This document shows positions 11,200-21,140 of a stretch of DNA of 64,000 nt, one piece after another (within the stretch, counting starts at the first letter, position 1; every line of letters begins with the position of its first letter). Origin of the DNA: Megaustenia siamemsis. Taxonomy: Eukaryota > Mollusca > Gastropoda > Stylommatophora > Ariophantidae. Below the pieces are notes generated by a model that was given only the letters and a program-made list of their open reading frames with translations, was not told the origin of the DNA and ran no database searches. Location: contig JAVIAB010000051.1 in the NCBI GenBank assembly GCA_032433765.1, positions 153,402,421 to 153,466,420 of the forward strand, in the 5' to 3' direction. The position numbers and the translations under genes were made by a program.

Positions 11200-11445
11200 A
11201 AAAAGTAAAGAGCACCGTCACGCCAAGTGGCGTATAGGGATTATGGTGTTAGTGACTATAATTTTTATTGACCTTCACATGATTTTTTGGGGTAAAGTGG
11301 TCGGTATTACGCCGGTACCGTGCTTTACTTTCCCAGAAATAAAAACCGGTATCCATTAAAGGCTGGATGAACCTTGAAGCCGTCGATCAGGATCGAACCC
11401 GTCATCTTTTCCTTTCACTAACCACTGAGCTATCGCGGCTCCCAC
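11200..11445 (-). mobile_element. SINE-1 copy
   Basis: Same family as 8116-8381: GGGAGCCGCGATAGCTCAGT head on the minus strand, B-box region CGGGTTCGATCCTGATC, body, and terminal hairpin TACGCCACTTGGCG beside a T-rich tail. It lacks about 10 bases between the boxes compared with other copies. Flanks show a weak CTTAA(A)GT direct repeat. Confidence 0.88.
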
Positions 11446-11459
11446 CCGCCTTAAGTCTT

Positions 11460-11646
11460 ATGGGAAATATTATGTAAGTGTCCATACTTTTCAACAACAA
11501 ACGGCATCGCACCAGGCCTCACTATTTTCACAGATAAAGCCTGTGCCCATTTATAGCTGGGTGAAACTAGAAGCCATAGACTGAGATCGAACCCAAACAC
11601 TTGGCATTAGAAGTCCACTTCACCAACCACTGAGCTAACACGGCTG
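11460..11646 (-). mobile_element. Diverged SINE-1-related element
   Basis: The minus strand reads a tRNA-like head (GCAGCCGTGTTAGCTCAGTG) and B-box GGGTTCGATCTCAG, then a body resembling SINE-1 (CCAGCTATAAATGGGCACAG). It has no hairpin tail and is more diverged, so it is an older copy or sister subfamily. It lies immediately downstream of another SINE-1. Confidence 0.7.
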
Positions 11647-11682
11647 CTACTAATGTACCACTAACGTTGATGTTAATTCACT

Positions 11683-11978
11683 TTGAAAGTTTATATTTTT
11701 TATTTGTATCACAAGTTGGAACCACCTAAGTTTATATTTTTTGTTTGTATCACAAGTTGGAACCACCAAAGTTTATTTTTTTGTTGTTTGTATCACAAGT
11801 TGGAACCACCAAAGTTTATATTTTTTGCTTATGTTACAAGTTGGAACCACCAAAGTTTATATTTTTTGTTTATGTCACAAACTGGAACCACCAAAGTTTA
11901 TATTTTTTGCTTATGTTACAAGTTGGAACCACCAAAGTTTATATTTTTTGTTTATGTCACAAGTTGGAACCACCACCA
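11683..11978. repeat. 41-bp minisatellite open in all three + frames
   Basis: About seven units of about 41 bp with AAGTTTATATTTTTTGTTTA and CACAAGTTGGAACCACC. The period is not a multiple of three, so the same peptide series (KLEPP, TSWNH, VGTT) cycles through the three frames. This shows the open frames are an absence of stops, not coding. Confidence 0.95.
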
Positions 11979-11989
11979 TACAAACATCA

Positions 11990-12735
11990 GTTTCAAGAAT
12001 AAGTAAAATGTGCAAGGCTAGGGATATCCTCACTTGTATAAGATGCGCAATTTCCAAGTTTAAAATTAAAATACATTTTGATATTAAAACAAGCAAGCCG
12101 TGATAAGTGTATTAAAAATTACGTTAAGATAAAGAAAAGGAAGAATGACACATGAGCTAAAGACATAAGGAGAACATTTGGTTGGTGTTTAAAAAAAAAT
12201 GGCTTTAAATAAGAGAAATTACAAGAGAATCCTCAGAAAAAAAGTCTCGTTTTATTCTTTCAAGTTAAATATGCGGGGCATCCTGTCAAGACCTCCTGAG
12301 AGGGAATGGCTCAACGAAGATAAGAAAGATAGCAACTAACAGTAGATTGGCAGCTTGTTGAGCAGGACATGAAACCACAAATTGGTGGTAGAGAGGATGT
12401 ATTCACCATCGCATTAATTGTGGTCAGACTGCAATGTAAAGATTAATCTCATTAAGGTGTTTGCTTTATTTATGTCAATGTTGTGTTTTTTATGAAATTA
12501 TCATCATTACTCTTGTCCGGGTGCTGTTTAAACAAACACAAGCAATACAATCATCAATATTGTCACTATCACATTTGTTTGAATTTATTTCTATTCCAAA
12601 ACCCTAGTTCTTATATCTTATTTGTATGTAAATCTGTTATATAAAATGTTGTATTTATTTTTTCACATATTACTCTTTATTACAACCTTTTAATAACTTT
12701 TGGATGCTACCTGTAGATTATCAAGACATTCAGTA
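11990..12735. other. AT-rich unique stretch, nothing recognised
   Basis: No repeat family, protein family or RNA was recognised. Confidence 0.45.
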
Positions 12736-12750
12736 CAACAATGACTAGTA

Positions 12751-13115
12751 AAAGTAAAGAAAAGTACCCCCCGTCACGCCAAGTGGCGTATAGGGAAATA
12801 TGGTGTTAGTGACCCTATATTTTACAGACCTTCAGCACATGATTTTTGGGGTAATGTGGTCGGTATTACGCCCGTGCTGCTTTACTTTCCCAGAAAAAAT
12901 CCGGTACCCATTTAAGGCTGGGTGAACCCGGAGCCGTCGGTTGGGATCGAACCCTACCCCTTGTCCGTAGTAGTCCAGTTCACTAACCACTGAGCTATCG
13001 CGGCTCCCACTAATTTTTAGGGTATTAGTAAAACCCAGGTGTCCTCGCCAGGGAACGAACCCCGGCTGTTGCCGTGGTAAGCCAACCGCCTATCGATTGC
13101 GCTAACCGGACACCC
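12751..13115 (-). mobile_element. Composite SINE: tRNA-like monomer plus full SINE-1
   Basis: On the minus strand, 13115 down to about 13028 is a tRNA-like monomer. Its acceptor-stem-like ends GGTGTCC and GGACACC are perfectly complementary, and it has A-box TTAGCGCAATCGATAGG and B-box GGGTTCGTTCCC. After a short AT linker, a complete SINE-1 follows (13018-12751) with its own A/B boxes, hairpin and T-rich tail. A 15-bp direct repeat CAACAATGACTAGTA bounds the pair (12736-12750 and 13116-13130), and no duplication separates the parts. The composite therefore probably moved as one unit. Confidence 0.85.
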
Positions 13116-13130
13116 CAACAATGACTAGTA

Positions 13131-13595
13131 CATACATATAAAACACCAATTTTTCCATAACTCATAGATACTGTGCCGTCATATATATACAAACGTACAC
13201 ACATAGTGAGTGTGTGAGAGCAGTGAGTTTTGATAGCGTTTTTATGTTTAAATTGCCACAACAAACATCTTTAAACATAGTTTTGACAGTTATGCCAAAT
13301 AAGCGTTATATATCTCGTTGTGCCACCTGCGTTTTATTGCTGTTTTCATCTGTCACCCTTTATCTAGAAAATACAAATAGCAGCGAATAATCATTTATAA
13401 AGAACGTCAAAGGGAAATGTAAAAACCTCAAAGCTGAGTGAGCGAGGGAGAGATGGAGAGGGAGAGAGAGAGAGAGTCAGGGATGAAAGCTTTAATGTCA
13501 TTATAAATTTTTCATAAAAGAAAGCAAAATTAATATTCCATAGAAATAAATGAAATAGAGAAGGATGAATGCTTCCAAGAACTTCTGGACTCAGG
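13131..13595. other. Unique stretch with a short GA-rich run
   Basis: A (GA)-rich segment lies at about 13438-13475. No gene was recognised. Confidence 0.45.
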
Positions 13596-13599
13596 AAAT

Positions 13600-14012
13600 G
13601 TTGCAGATTGAATAGTAAGATAAGAATTCACATCTAGTGTTGCAGATTGAATAGTAAGATAAGAATTCACATCTAGTGATGCAGATTGAATAGCAAGATA
13701 AGCATTCACATCTAGTGATGCAGATTGAATAGCAAGATAAGCATTCACATTTAGTGATGCAGATTGAATAGTAAGATAAGAATTCACATCTAGTGATGCA
13801 GATTGAATAGCAAGATAAGCATTCACATCTAGTGATGCAGAATGAATAGTAAGATAAGCATTCACATCTAGTGATGCAGATTGAATAGTAAGATAAGCAT
13901 TCACATCTAGTGATGCAGAATGAATAGTAAGATAAGCATTCACATCTAGTGTTGCAGATTGAATAGCAAGATAAGCATTCACATCTAGTGATGCAAAGTG
14001 CATAGTAAAAGA
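13600..14012. repeat. 39-bp minisatellite, first block
   Basis: About ten units of 39 bp with GATTGAATAGTAAGATAAGC and ATTCACATCTAGTGATGCA. The period is a multiple of three, so minus-strand frames such as SASLDVNAYLTIQ stay open in more than one frame. A second block of the same unit lies at 14232-14735. Confidence 0.95.
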
Positions 14013-14039
14013 AAATAAAACAACTAACTTTACGACACA

Positions 14040-14222
14040 TAGTACCATTGCTAGCGGGATAAAGGTCGCTTGGTCAAAGAATTCGCCTCAAGGTGTGAAG
14101 CTTTTATTTCACGCACGATAGAAAAAAATCCGTTGCCTACCGCGGGTTTCGAACACCGTACGCCGGCTGGCGAAACAGTGATTTTGGCCGTACGGCCACG
14201 CGTACCTCAAGGATGAACAAGA
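14040..14222 (-). mobile_element. tRNA-like SINE within the 39-bp satellite
   Basis: The minus strand carries a tRNA-like head: A-box region ACGCGTGGCCGTACGGCC and B-box GTGTTCGAAACCCGC, then GTAGGCAACGGATTTTTTTC. It sits between two blocks of one 39-bp array, so it probably inserted into it or bounded an array rearrangement. No perfect target duplication is visible. Confidence 0.6.
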
Positions 14223-14231
14223 TAAGAAACA

Positions 14232-14735
14232 TCTAATATATAGAATAGTAAGATAAGCATTCACATCTAGTGTTGTAGATTGAATAGAAAGATAAGCATT
14301 TACATCAAGTGTTGCAGATTGGATAGTAAGATAAACATTCACATCTAGTGTTGTAGATTGAATAGAAAGATAAGCATTTACATCAAGTGTTGCAGATTGG
14401 ATAGTAAGATAAGCAATCACATCTAGTGTTGCAGATTGGATGGTAAGATAAGCATTCACATTTAGTGTTGCAGATTGGATAGTAAGATAAGCATTCACTT
14501 CTAGTGTTGCAGATTGGATAGTAAGATAAGCATTCACTTCCAGTGTTGCAGATTGGATAGTAAGATAAGCAATCACATCTAGTGTTGCAGATTGGATAGT
14601 AAGATAAGCATTCACATCTAGTGTTGCAGATTGGATAGTGAGATAAGCATTCACATCTAGTGTTGCAGATTGGATAGTAAGATAAGCATTCACATCTAGT
14701 GTTGCAGATTGGATAGTAAGATAAGCATTCACGTG
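14232..14735. repeat. 39-bp minisatellite, second block
   Basis: About 13 units of the same family as 13600-14012, mostly with TTGGATAGTAAGATAAGC and CATCTAGTGTTGCA variants. A 78-bp dimer appears at 14260-14400 (TTGTAGATTGAATAGAAAG alternating with TTGCAGATTGGATAG). Confidence 0.95.
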
Positions 14736-14989
14736 ATGGTACACAGTGCAACGTGAACAGAAAGAAATATATCTGACCACACTCTCTACGTCACAATGGT
14801 ACAACACCGTACTAAGATTGTCAGAAAAGACAGTGCGGCACATACAGGGCGTACACATTCATACCATAAAGGTATTCGTAGAAGTATTAAGTTGTGAGCA
14901 GGGCAAACCATATAACACCTCATTTGGAAGTCGACAGCAGGTATTGCTGTAACAAGTAAATGAAAACTAGAGGCTAGCAGAGGAAAACT

Positions 14990-15310
14990 GTTAACTAGAC
15001 GAATGTCTTTTTAACATTTGAACACATGCCATCAATACATGAATGGAGAGAATGTTCTGACATCTAGACAAATGTCATCAATGCAGAAGTTGAGAAAATG
15101 TTCTAACATCTAAACAAGTGTCATCAATACATGAATGGAGAAAATGTTCTAACATCTAAACAAGTGTCATCAATACAGAAGTTGAGAAAATGTTCTAACA
15201 TCTAAACAAGTGTCAACAATACAGAAGTTGAGAAAATGTTCTAACATCTAAACAAGTGTCATCAATACAGAAGTTGAGAAAATGTTCTAACGTCTTAAAC
15301 AAGTGTCGTG
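14990..15310. repeat. 46-bp tandem repeat
   Basis: About seven imperfect units with AACATCTAAACAAGTGTCAT and CAATACAGAAGTTGAGAAAA. It lies directly at the 3' side of a minus-strand LINE relic. Confidence 0.88.
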
Positions 15311-15765
15311 AATACTCTTGTTCTGCCCCTAATGCTTTCGTTGTCCAGAAACCTTGTCTTCTATTATTGTTCTTTGCAGCCCGCTCTCTTTTGACTTGGG
15401 TATAGTATTTTAATTTTCTCTGTAGAATGGTGTTTATAAGCCAGTTCTTTTTAATCTTTAAATCTTTGAATTTGTCTTCATTCTTCTTATTCATTATCCG
15501 AGGTAACTTAAGGAATTTTCTTAATTTTGTTTCGAATGGATCAATTTTCTTCCTTGCTGTTTGCGAGATTGTCCATGATTCACAACCATATATTGCTATT
15601 GGGAAGATACATGCCCTCAGTAATTTTAATTTTCCTGGTATTGTGTTACATGCTCTTCCTGACATTTAATTTTTGTATTGCTGTTGCTAATCTTCTTTTG
15701 ATCTCTTTCTGCCAGTCTTCATTGTTAGTTATTTCAGATCCCCGCACAGATATTAATGAGGTATA
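15311..15765 (-). mobile_element. LINE family C relic
   Basis: The minus strand from about 15765 reads VRGSEITNNEDWQKEIKRR, then KLKLLRACIFPIAIYGCESW, KKIDPFETKLRKFLKLPRI and NWLINTILQRKLKYYTQVKRE. This is the post-RT segment of an APE-type LINE, distinct from families A and B. It is truncated at both ends, with the RT core missing. Confidence 0.8.
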
Positions 15766-15769
15766 ATTG

Positions 15770-16390
15770 TGCAGGGTCGTGGTAGAGTTGGACAGGTTAA
15801 AGGGAGGAAACACATACAATTGTTACGTTACATATTTACACAAATAAACAAAAACACATTAACTAGACATCTATTAAACACTTTTTACAAATTCAGATAA
15901 ATCACATTTTAGTGATAAAATTAGAACTGGCAAAATTCCACACAAAAACGGGACAATCACACATTTAGTTTCATGTGTAAAGAACAATAACGGGAACTTC
16001 TGATAGGAAAGTACATTTTGTCTCTCCGTTTTTAAGTCTCGAGAGCAACAAACAAAGATCTAAATTTGCAATTATATTTATTTTATCTTTTACGCTATTA
16101 ACTAATCCTAAGATGTATGTCCCACACACTGCTCCTGCCACATACATATGTCGACATTGTTTACAAGTCCGAATCACATACTTTATGAGAAGACAACACG
16201 CAGGCATATGTTACTTGTTTTAAGTAACAATTACATTATTTTGTTACATTAAATTTTACTTTTTTCACACATAAAGTTCATCATTTGTTTCTCTGTATCA
16301 CCTCTGTTCTATAGATCTTCTCTCACACACTCTCTTATAATAGTGGACACATATTGCTTGACAATCCTCTATACATATTTTCTTGCACGT
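15770..16390. other. Unique AT-rich stretch upstream of twist
   Basis: No array or retroelement signature was seen. Together with 16391-16753 it is the longest unbroken unique DNA before the twist start and the likely location of its proximal promoter and 5' UTR. No TATA box or initiator can be assigned with confidence. Confidence 0.4.
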
Positions 16391-16393
16391 TCC

Positions 16394-16429
16394 AGAACAA
16401 AGCCTATCGATCTATACTTGCTTTGTTCT
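16394..16429. promoter_or_regulatory. Inverted AACAAAG/CTTTGTT pair upstream of twist
   Basis: A perfect 10-bp inverted repeat AGAACAAAGC...GCTTTGTTCT with a 16-base spacer, about 325 bp before the twist start codon. AACAAAG matches the core recognised by SOX HMG-box proteins and resembles TCF/LEF sites. Function is inference; the symmetry could also be chance. Confidence 0.3.
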
Positions 16430-16639
16430 AGTCATATTAATATAGGTCCGATCCAGGTACGAGAGTTTTCTCATTAATTGAAGGCACTACGGATGTGGTA
16501 GTGTATTTGCTTTTCCGTGAAAATTGTGTATAACGATTAGCATTTTTGTTCTAACGACCCACAGTCGTTTGTATATATGTTGTAAAAAGGTGATAAAATA
16601 CCTACATGTTCGTGAAGTAATTACGGGTATTTTGAGTGT

Positions 16640-16753
16640 TCTTTTCATATCTTTTTTTTGTTTTTGTCAAAAACAGATAAGCTGGAACGTTAAGTACCAG
16701 GTAGTTGCTGCCTCCGCAGTCCAGGTAGTCAGGAGAGCGTAGGTGGGTGAGAT
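16640..16753 (+). promoter_or_regulatory. Probable twist 5' UTR with candidate 3' splice sites
   Basis: A T-rich tract at 16650-16666 precedes AAAACAG (ending 16676), and CTGCCTCCGCAG ends at 16719. Either could accept an upstream noncoding exon. The start ATG at 16754 has G at -3 and G at +4, a favourable context. No transcript evidence is available. Confidence 0.35.
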
Positions 16754-16987
16754 ATGGATGGATTTCATAGTGGGATTACCAGGGTGCCTCTTATGCTCCC
16801 CGCCGACCATCCCAGTCACGTGATCAAATCAGAAGCAGAGTTCCAAGCAGCTATGGAGAGTCTCGGTCGCCATGCCGACCATCACAGCGCCTATGTCAGT
16901 GGCAGCAGCACGCTCAGCGCTAGCAACAACAGCAGCAGTCACAACTTCAGCAGGCTAAGCCCATACAGTGATGATAGTTCTCTTGCG
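16754..16987 (+). CDS. twist: Twist bHLH transcription factor, exon 1 (residues 1-78)
   Basis: Encodes the N-terminal 78 residues of a 230-residue Twist protein. The ATG at 16754 is the first in frame, has purine at -3 and G at +4, and opens MDGFHSGITRVPLMLP. Residues 24-27 (IKSE) fit the sumoylation consensus. Residues 45-76 are serine-rich with one SP site (69-70), as expected for a disordered Twist N-terminus. The frame ends with codon GCG at 16985-16987 followed by GTGAGT, a strong donor in phase 0. Read-through runs straight into a 72-bp satellite, which confirms that the exon stops here. Twist proteins are nuclear E-box regulators of mesoderm and mesenchyme, and in molluscs and annelids they are expressed in mesodermal lineages. 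The N-terminus alone is not diagnostic. The assignment rests on exon 2, the matching phase and the absence of any other candidate exon 1. Confidence 0.85.
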
Positions 16988-17027
16988 GTGAGTTTATGTT
17001 TACCAGTATTCAGATTTCCTCTAAAAC

Positions 17028-17890
17028 GAAGTCCATTACCTTGTCAGTGGGCTTTGTGTTTTGTTTCTGTTTAGATAACTATTACCATTATACTCGGACA
17101 GTACCCAGTACCTTGTCAGTGGGCTTTGTGTTTTGTTTCTGTTTAGATTTCTATTATCATTATACTCGGACAATACCCAGTACCTTATCAGTGGACTTGG
17201 TGTTTTGTTTCTGTTTAGATTTCTATTATCATTATACTCGGACAATACCCAGTACCTTATCAGTGGGCTTGGTGTTTTGTTTTTGTTTAGATTTCTATTA
17301 TCATTATACTCGGACAATACCCAGTACCTTATCAGTGGGCTTGGTGTTTTGTTTTTGTTTAGATAACTATTACCATGATACTCGGACAGTACCCATTACC
17401 TTATCAGTGGGCTTTGTTTCTGTTTAGATAACTATTACCATTATACTCGGACAGTACCCATTACCTTATTAGTGGGCTTGGTGTTTTGTTTCTGTTTAGA
17501 TAACTATTACCATTATACTCGGACAGTACCCATTACCTTATCAGTGGGCTTTGTGCTTTGTTTCAGTTTAGATAACTATTACCATTATACTCGGACAGTA
17601 CCCAGTACCTTATCAGTGGGCTTGGTGTTTTGTTTCTGTTTAGATAACTATTACCATTATACTCGGACAGTACCCAGTACCTTATCAGTGGGCTTGGTGT
17701 TTTGTTTTTGTTTAGATAACTATTACCATTATACTCGGACAGTACCCAGTACCTTATCAGTGGGCTTGGTGTTTTGTTTCTGTTTAGATAACTATTACTA
17801 CTATATTCAGACAATGTCCATTACATTGTCAGTGGGCTTGGTGTTTTGTTTGCATATAACTATTAACATTATACTCGGACAGTATCCATT
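17028..17890. repeat. 72-bp minisatellite starting 40 bp after the twist donor
   Basis: About 12 units of 72 bp. Landmarks are CCTTATCAGTGGGCTTGGTG, TTTTGTTTCTGTTTAG and CATTATACTCGGACAGTACC. The period is a multiple of three, so both strands show long open frames (CFCLDFYYHYTRT on +), but these are repeat translations. Each unit carries a pyrimidine-rich stretch ending in TTTAG, resembling a weak 3' splice site in the sense orientation of twist. Confidence 0.95.
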
Positions 17891-17954
17891 ACTAGCAGCA
17901 CGTGCTAAGTTTTTTGAAACTAACAAAAAATGCATCAGGGAACAATTTTATTGC

Positions 17955-18690
17955 AAGCAGTTATCCGGTTATTAATTCACAAACAGCAGAGATAGACTCA
18001 AGATGTAACAAAGCTTGTCAAATCATTGGACAGCTATCACCACTATTGTCCAACAAGGAAATTAACTCATAGAGATAAAAAAAATCGGGCACTTTCTAAT
18101 ACAATCTTCATTCCAACGTTGTGCTACCAATGTCAATCCTGGACCCTAGATGCAAGAAAAATAAAAAAAATAACCTCTACTGAGATGAAATGTGTTAAAC
18201 GAATGACAGGAAACAGTCTGAGAGATAAGATTAGAAGTGAAGAACTGAGAAATACGCTTGGAATAATCCCCGGCATAAAATATATAAAGAAACAACAGAT
18301 AAAATTACTTGGCCACGTGACAAGGCAAAAACATCAAAACACAAGACAACGAGCCCTTAATGAACGCCGTGAGAACACCAGCCCCAAGGGCCCATCACGA
18401 AAATGATGGATTAACAGAATATTAAAAACACCAGGAAACAGAACAACAGCAGAGACGAACAGTAGAGCAAGAAACCGCAAATGATATCTCCCCTCGACGC
18501 TGAAAGGCAAATGAGGAAGGAAAGAACAAGATGGAGAAGGTATTGGGCAGTGAAATTATTAAAACGTGAACAGAGAAGAATTACTGTAATTTCTACCCAC
18601 ATTACCCACGACGCTCGTCGCTCTGGCATCGATCTCATAACCTTTGCCTCTTCTGGATTGAAGTTTTTGTTTTCTTCATTTAATCACAGA
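17955..18690 (+). mobile_element. LINE family C relic (RT C-terminus to 3' region)
   Basis: Frames read VINSQTAEIDSRCNKACQII, then CYQCQSWTLDARKIKKITST, EMKCVKRMTGNSLRDKIR and QQIKLLGHVTRQ, matching the YGCESWT...LGH region of APE-type LINEs. Frameshifts and stops break it. The remaining sequence to about 18690 includes RRYWAVKLLKREQRR and may be its 3' end. It lies sense to twist. Confidence 0.8.
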
Positions 18691-18841
18691 TTATATTTTT
18701 AAAAGTTTTTTTTTTCCTTAAGATTAAATTTTTTAAATAAAATTAAGTGCAGTTAAAACTGCACGTGTTTAAGGTCACCAGAATGAGTACAACCGGGAGA
18801 GAAATGGCAGTCATCTAGCCCCGTGCAAGACTTTCATTCTC

Positions 18842-19182
18842 TGAAGAGATAAACATAAATATCAAATATACAAAATATTAAATTGGGCCGCGAGTAGAAC
18901 TGCAGAGAACATGTACAATAACATGAAATTATATCTAGAACTAAACTATTAGAGAGACGAGACAAACTACGACTTTTCGGCAAAATCCTTCATTAGGTGT
19001 AACAAACTTATTTGTTATACCTGAAGAACGCTTTTCCCGAAACGTCGTTGTTTGTCCTGTCTTTCTATTAGTTTAGCAGCTCAGTACCATCTTATGTTTA
19101 ACTTATATGTTGTGTACATCTCTACTAGAGGCCCCGCATAATATCTAATATTTTGTATATTTGATATTTATCTCCAAAGAAA
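18842..19182. mobile_element. Palindromic element of about 340 bp
   Basis: The left arm (18842-19010) and right arm (19015-19182) are imperfect reverse complements. Outermost is GATAAATATCAAATATAC-like sequence, and near the turn GTAACAAA meets TTTGTTAT. The right arm, complemented, has AACGACGTTTCGG and a TTCAGG block, the same arrangement as the central palindrome at 3764-4107. This suggests related foldback or MITE-like elements. No coding is present. Confidence 0.7.
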
Positions 19183-19374
19183 TATAAACACAGAAGCCAA
19201 ACACTGATCTGAAAATGGCTTTTTTTCTGGTAATTCAGTGTTATTGTTTAAACATTATTTCTATGACAGCGCTAATGATATAAAAATATACTTCTAAATC
19301 AACTGTAAGTACGCGTTCACATGTGTGCTACTTTATAAATGAGAGTAGAAATATGTGAAAATGAGCTGAAATCA

Positions 19375-19618
19375 TCATCATTGAGTGCCGTCTCCGCATC
19401 GAAGGTTGGCTACCATGGAGCGCCATTCCACTCCGTCTCTTGCTTTGACGGTGCAAATTGTCATAGCTTGACTTGACCATCTTTTCATGTTACTCATCCA
19501 TGTTAGCCTTGGTCTGCCTCTGCCTCTTTTACCTCGTATTTTCCCTTCCATTATTATTTTTATTAGGCTGTTGTGTCTTTTAACATGCCCCAAAAATTTC
19601 ATTTCTCTTGTTCTAATT
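19375..19618 (-). mobile_element. LINE family B 3'-end copy
   Basis: The minus-strand frame is open: MKFLGHVKRHNSLIKIIMEG, KRGRGRPRLTWMSNMKRW and WRSMVANLRCGDGTQ stop, then an (ATG)n tail at 19375. It is a short 5'-truncated copy with the best-preserved family B terminus in the window. Confidence 0.88.
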
Positions 19619-19749
19619 GTGAAATACTAAAATGTATTTACATAAGTGCAGTGAATGAATTATAATGCACGTGAATATGAGCGCACAAGAAAGGTGCTAG
19701 TGTAAGTAACAATACCAGGACTTTTGGGAGACAGATTTATGAAGACGAC

Positions 19750-19750
<1 letters not shown>

Positions 19751-19785
<35 letters not shown>
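19751..19785. repeat. (GA)n microsatellite
   Basis: A pure AG run of about 17 repeats. The complementary (CT)n run lies 170 bp downstream. Confidence 0.97.
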
Positions 19786-19789
<4 letters not shown>

Positions 19790-19948
19790 AAGAAAGAAAG
19801 ATAGGAATAACGATACGTGAATATAATTAGTCGAGTGTTCAGATAAGCAGTACTACGATAACAATCGTTAACACGTAGACAACACAATAATAGTTGAATA
19901 GAGTTGTAGGACTTTTGTGTCTTCACAGACGCAAAAAGCCTTTTAAGA

Positions 19949-19951
<3 letters not shown>

Positions 19952-20003
<52 letters not shown>
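19952..20003. repeat. (CT)n microsatellite
   Basis: A pure CT run of about 26 repeats, complementary to 19751-19785, so the two could pair as the stem of a roughly 170-base loop. Confidence 0.97.
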
Positions 20004-20007
<4 letters not shown>

Positions 20008-20009
20008 CA

Positions 20010-20334
20010 GGATTCAATCAGAGTAAGGGTTCCAGACTCTCACATGAAGTCAGCTGTCAAGTTAAGTGTGTTGATCGCCCCCACAGACAGAACATCACAA
20101 GTAGAGTTCGCCAGATCCACTCTGATTGAACACCCGTTAAAACGTTGCACTGTGTTCTGCGCCAGTGGCCCAGTGCATCCGATTTCAGCCAGCATTTTAT
20201 TCGGGTTTGCTTTCCCAAGCCTTTGATTGTCCCCAATCTTCCTGCAAGGCAGCAGACTGTCTTTTCTGTAGGGGGATTCTGCCCTTTGATGGTCAGCCCT
20301 ACCAGGTTTACGAGCACCATCTGCCCGAGTCACT
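20010..20334. other. GC-richer unique block, unidentified
   Basis: Open frames of 60-110 codons overlap on both strands (for example LIVPNLPARQQTVFSVGGF on +, LAQNTVQRFNGCSIRVDL on -). Base composition differs from the flanking AT-rich DNA. I do not recognise any protein family. It could be a fragment of an unclassified transposon or a host pseudogene. Confidence 0.35.
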
Positions 20335-20800
20335 AGAGGTGACTAACACAGACATGCACACACAAAGATATGAGATGTGACTAACACTGACAGGCAAACA
20401 CAAAGATATGAGATGTGACTAACACAGACATACACACACAAAGATGTGAGATGTGACTAACACAGACATGCACACACAAAGATGTGAGATGTGACTAACA
20501 CAGACATGCACACACAAAGATGTGAGATGTGACTAACACAGCCATGCACACACAAAGATGTGAGATGTGTCTAACACAGACATGCACACACAAAGATGTG
20601 AGATGTGAATAACACAGACATGCACACACAAAGATGTGAGATGTGACTAACACAGACATGCACACACAAAGATGTGAGATGTGACTAACACAGACATGCA
20701 CACACAAAGATGTGAGATGTGACTAACATAGACATGCACACACAAAGATGTGAGATGTGACTAACACAGACATGCACACACAAAGATATGAGATGTGACT
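20335..20800. repeat. 38-bp minisatellite
   Basis: About 12 units of 38 bp with GTGACTAACACAGACATGCA and CACACAAAGATGTGAGAT. Copies are highly similar, with a few ATATGAGAT and ACATACAC variants. Confidence 0.96.
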
Positions 20801-20954
20801 TCCCCAATATTTAGCTGCGTTGTTATTTGGGACATTGCTTTTACATTTTTTTATGTGCTTTTTTGCGAGTTATCAACCTATACTTTATAATTGCCTTATT
20901 TAATTTATTTCATATTTATTTATGTATTTACTGTTATATTTGGATAATTTCTTG

Positions 20955-21140
20955 ATTTATTCTCTTATATAACTGGATTATTTCTGTCATATTTCTCGAT
21001 TTATTCTCTTATATAACTGGATTATTTCTGTCATATTTCTCGATTTATTCTCTTATATAACTGGATTATTTCTGTCATATTTCTCGATTTATTCTCTTAT
21101 ATAACTGGATTATTTCTGTCATATTTCTCGACTTACTCTC
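20955..21140. repeat. 44-bp tandem repeat
   Basis: About four units of 44 bp with CTCTTATATAACTGGATTAT and TTCTGTCATATTTCTCGA. Confidence 0.93.

Noticed and set aside
11683..12006. Coding repeat protein with KLEPP/TSWNH motifs
   Set aside because: The same peptides appear in all three frames because the 41-bp period is not a multiple of three.
13028..13115. Functional tRNA gene
   Set aside because: A 7-bp acceptor-like stem and A/B boxes exist, but the D and anticodon arms do not pair well, and the unit is fused to a SINE inside one target duplication.
16988..17074. Extension of twist exon 1 beyond 16987
   Set aside because: GTGAGT at 16988 is a strong donor, the read-through peptide enters a satellite, and exon 2 matches in phase 0.
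20040..20333. Host gene on the minus strand
   Set aside because: Competing open frames on the other strand, no recognisable domain and no splice structure; kept only as an unidentified block.
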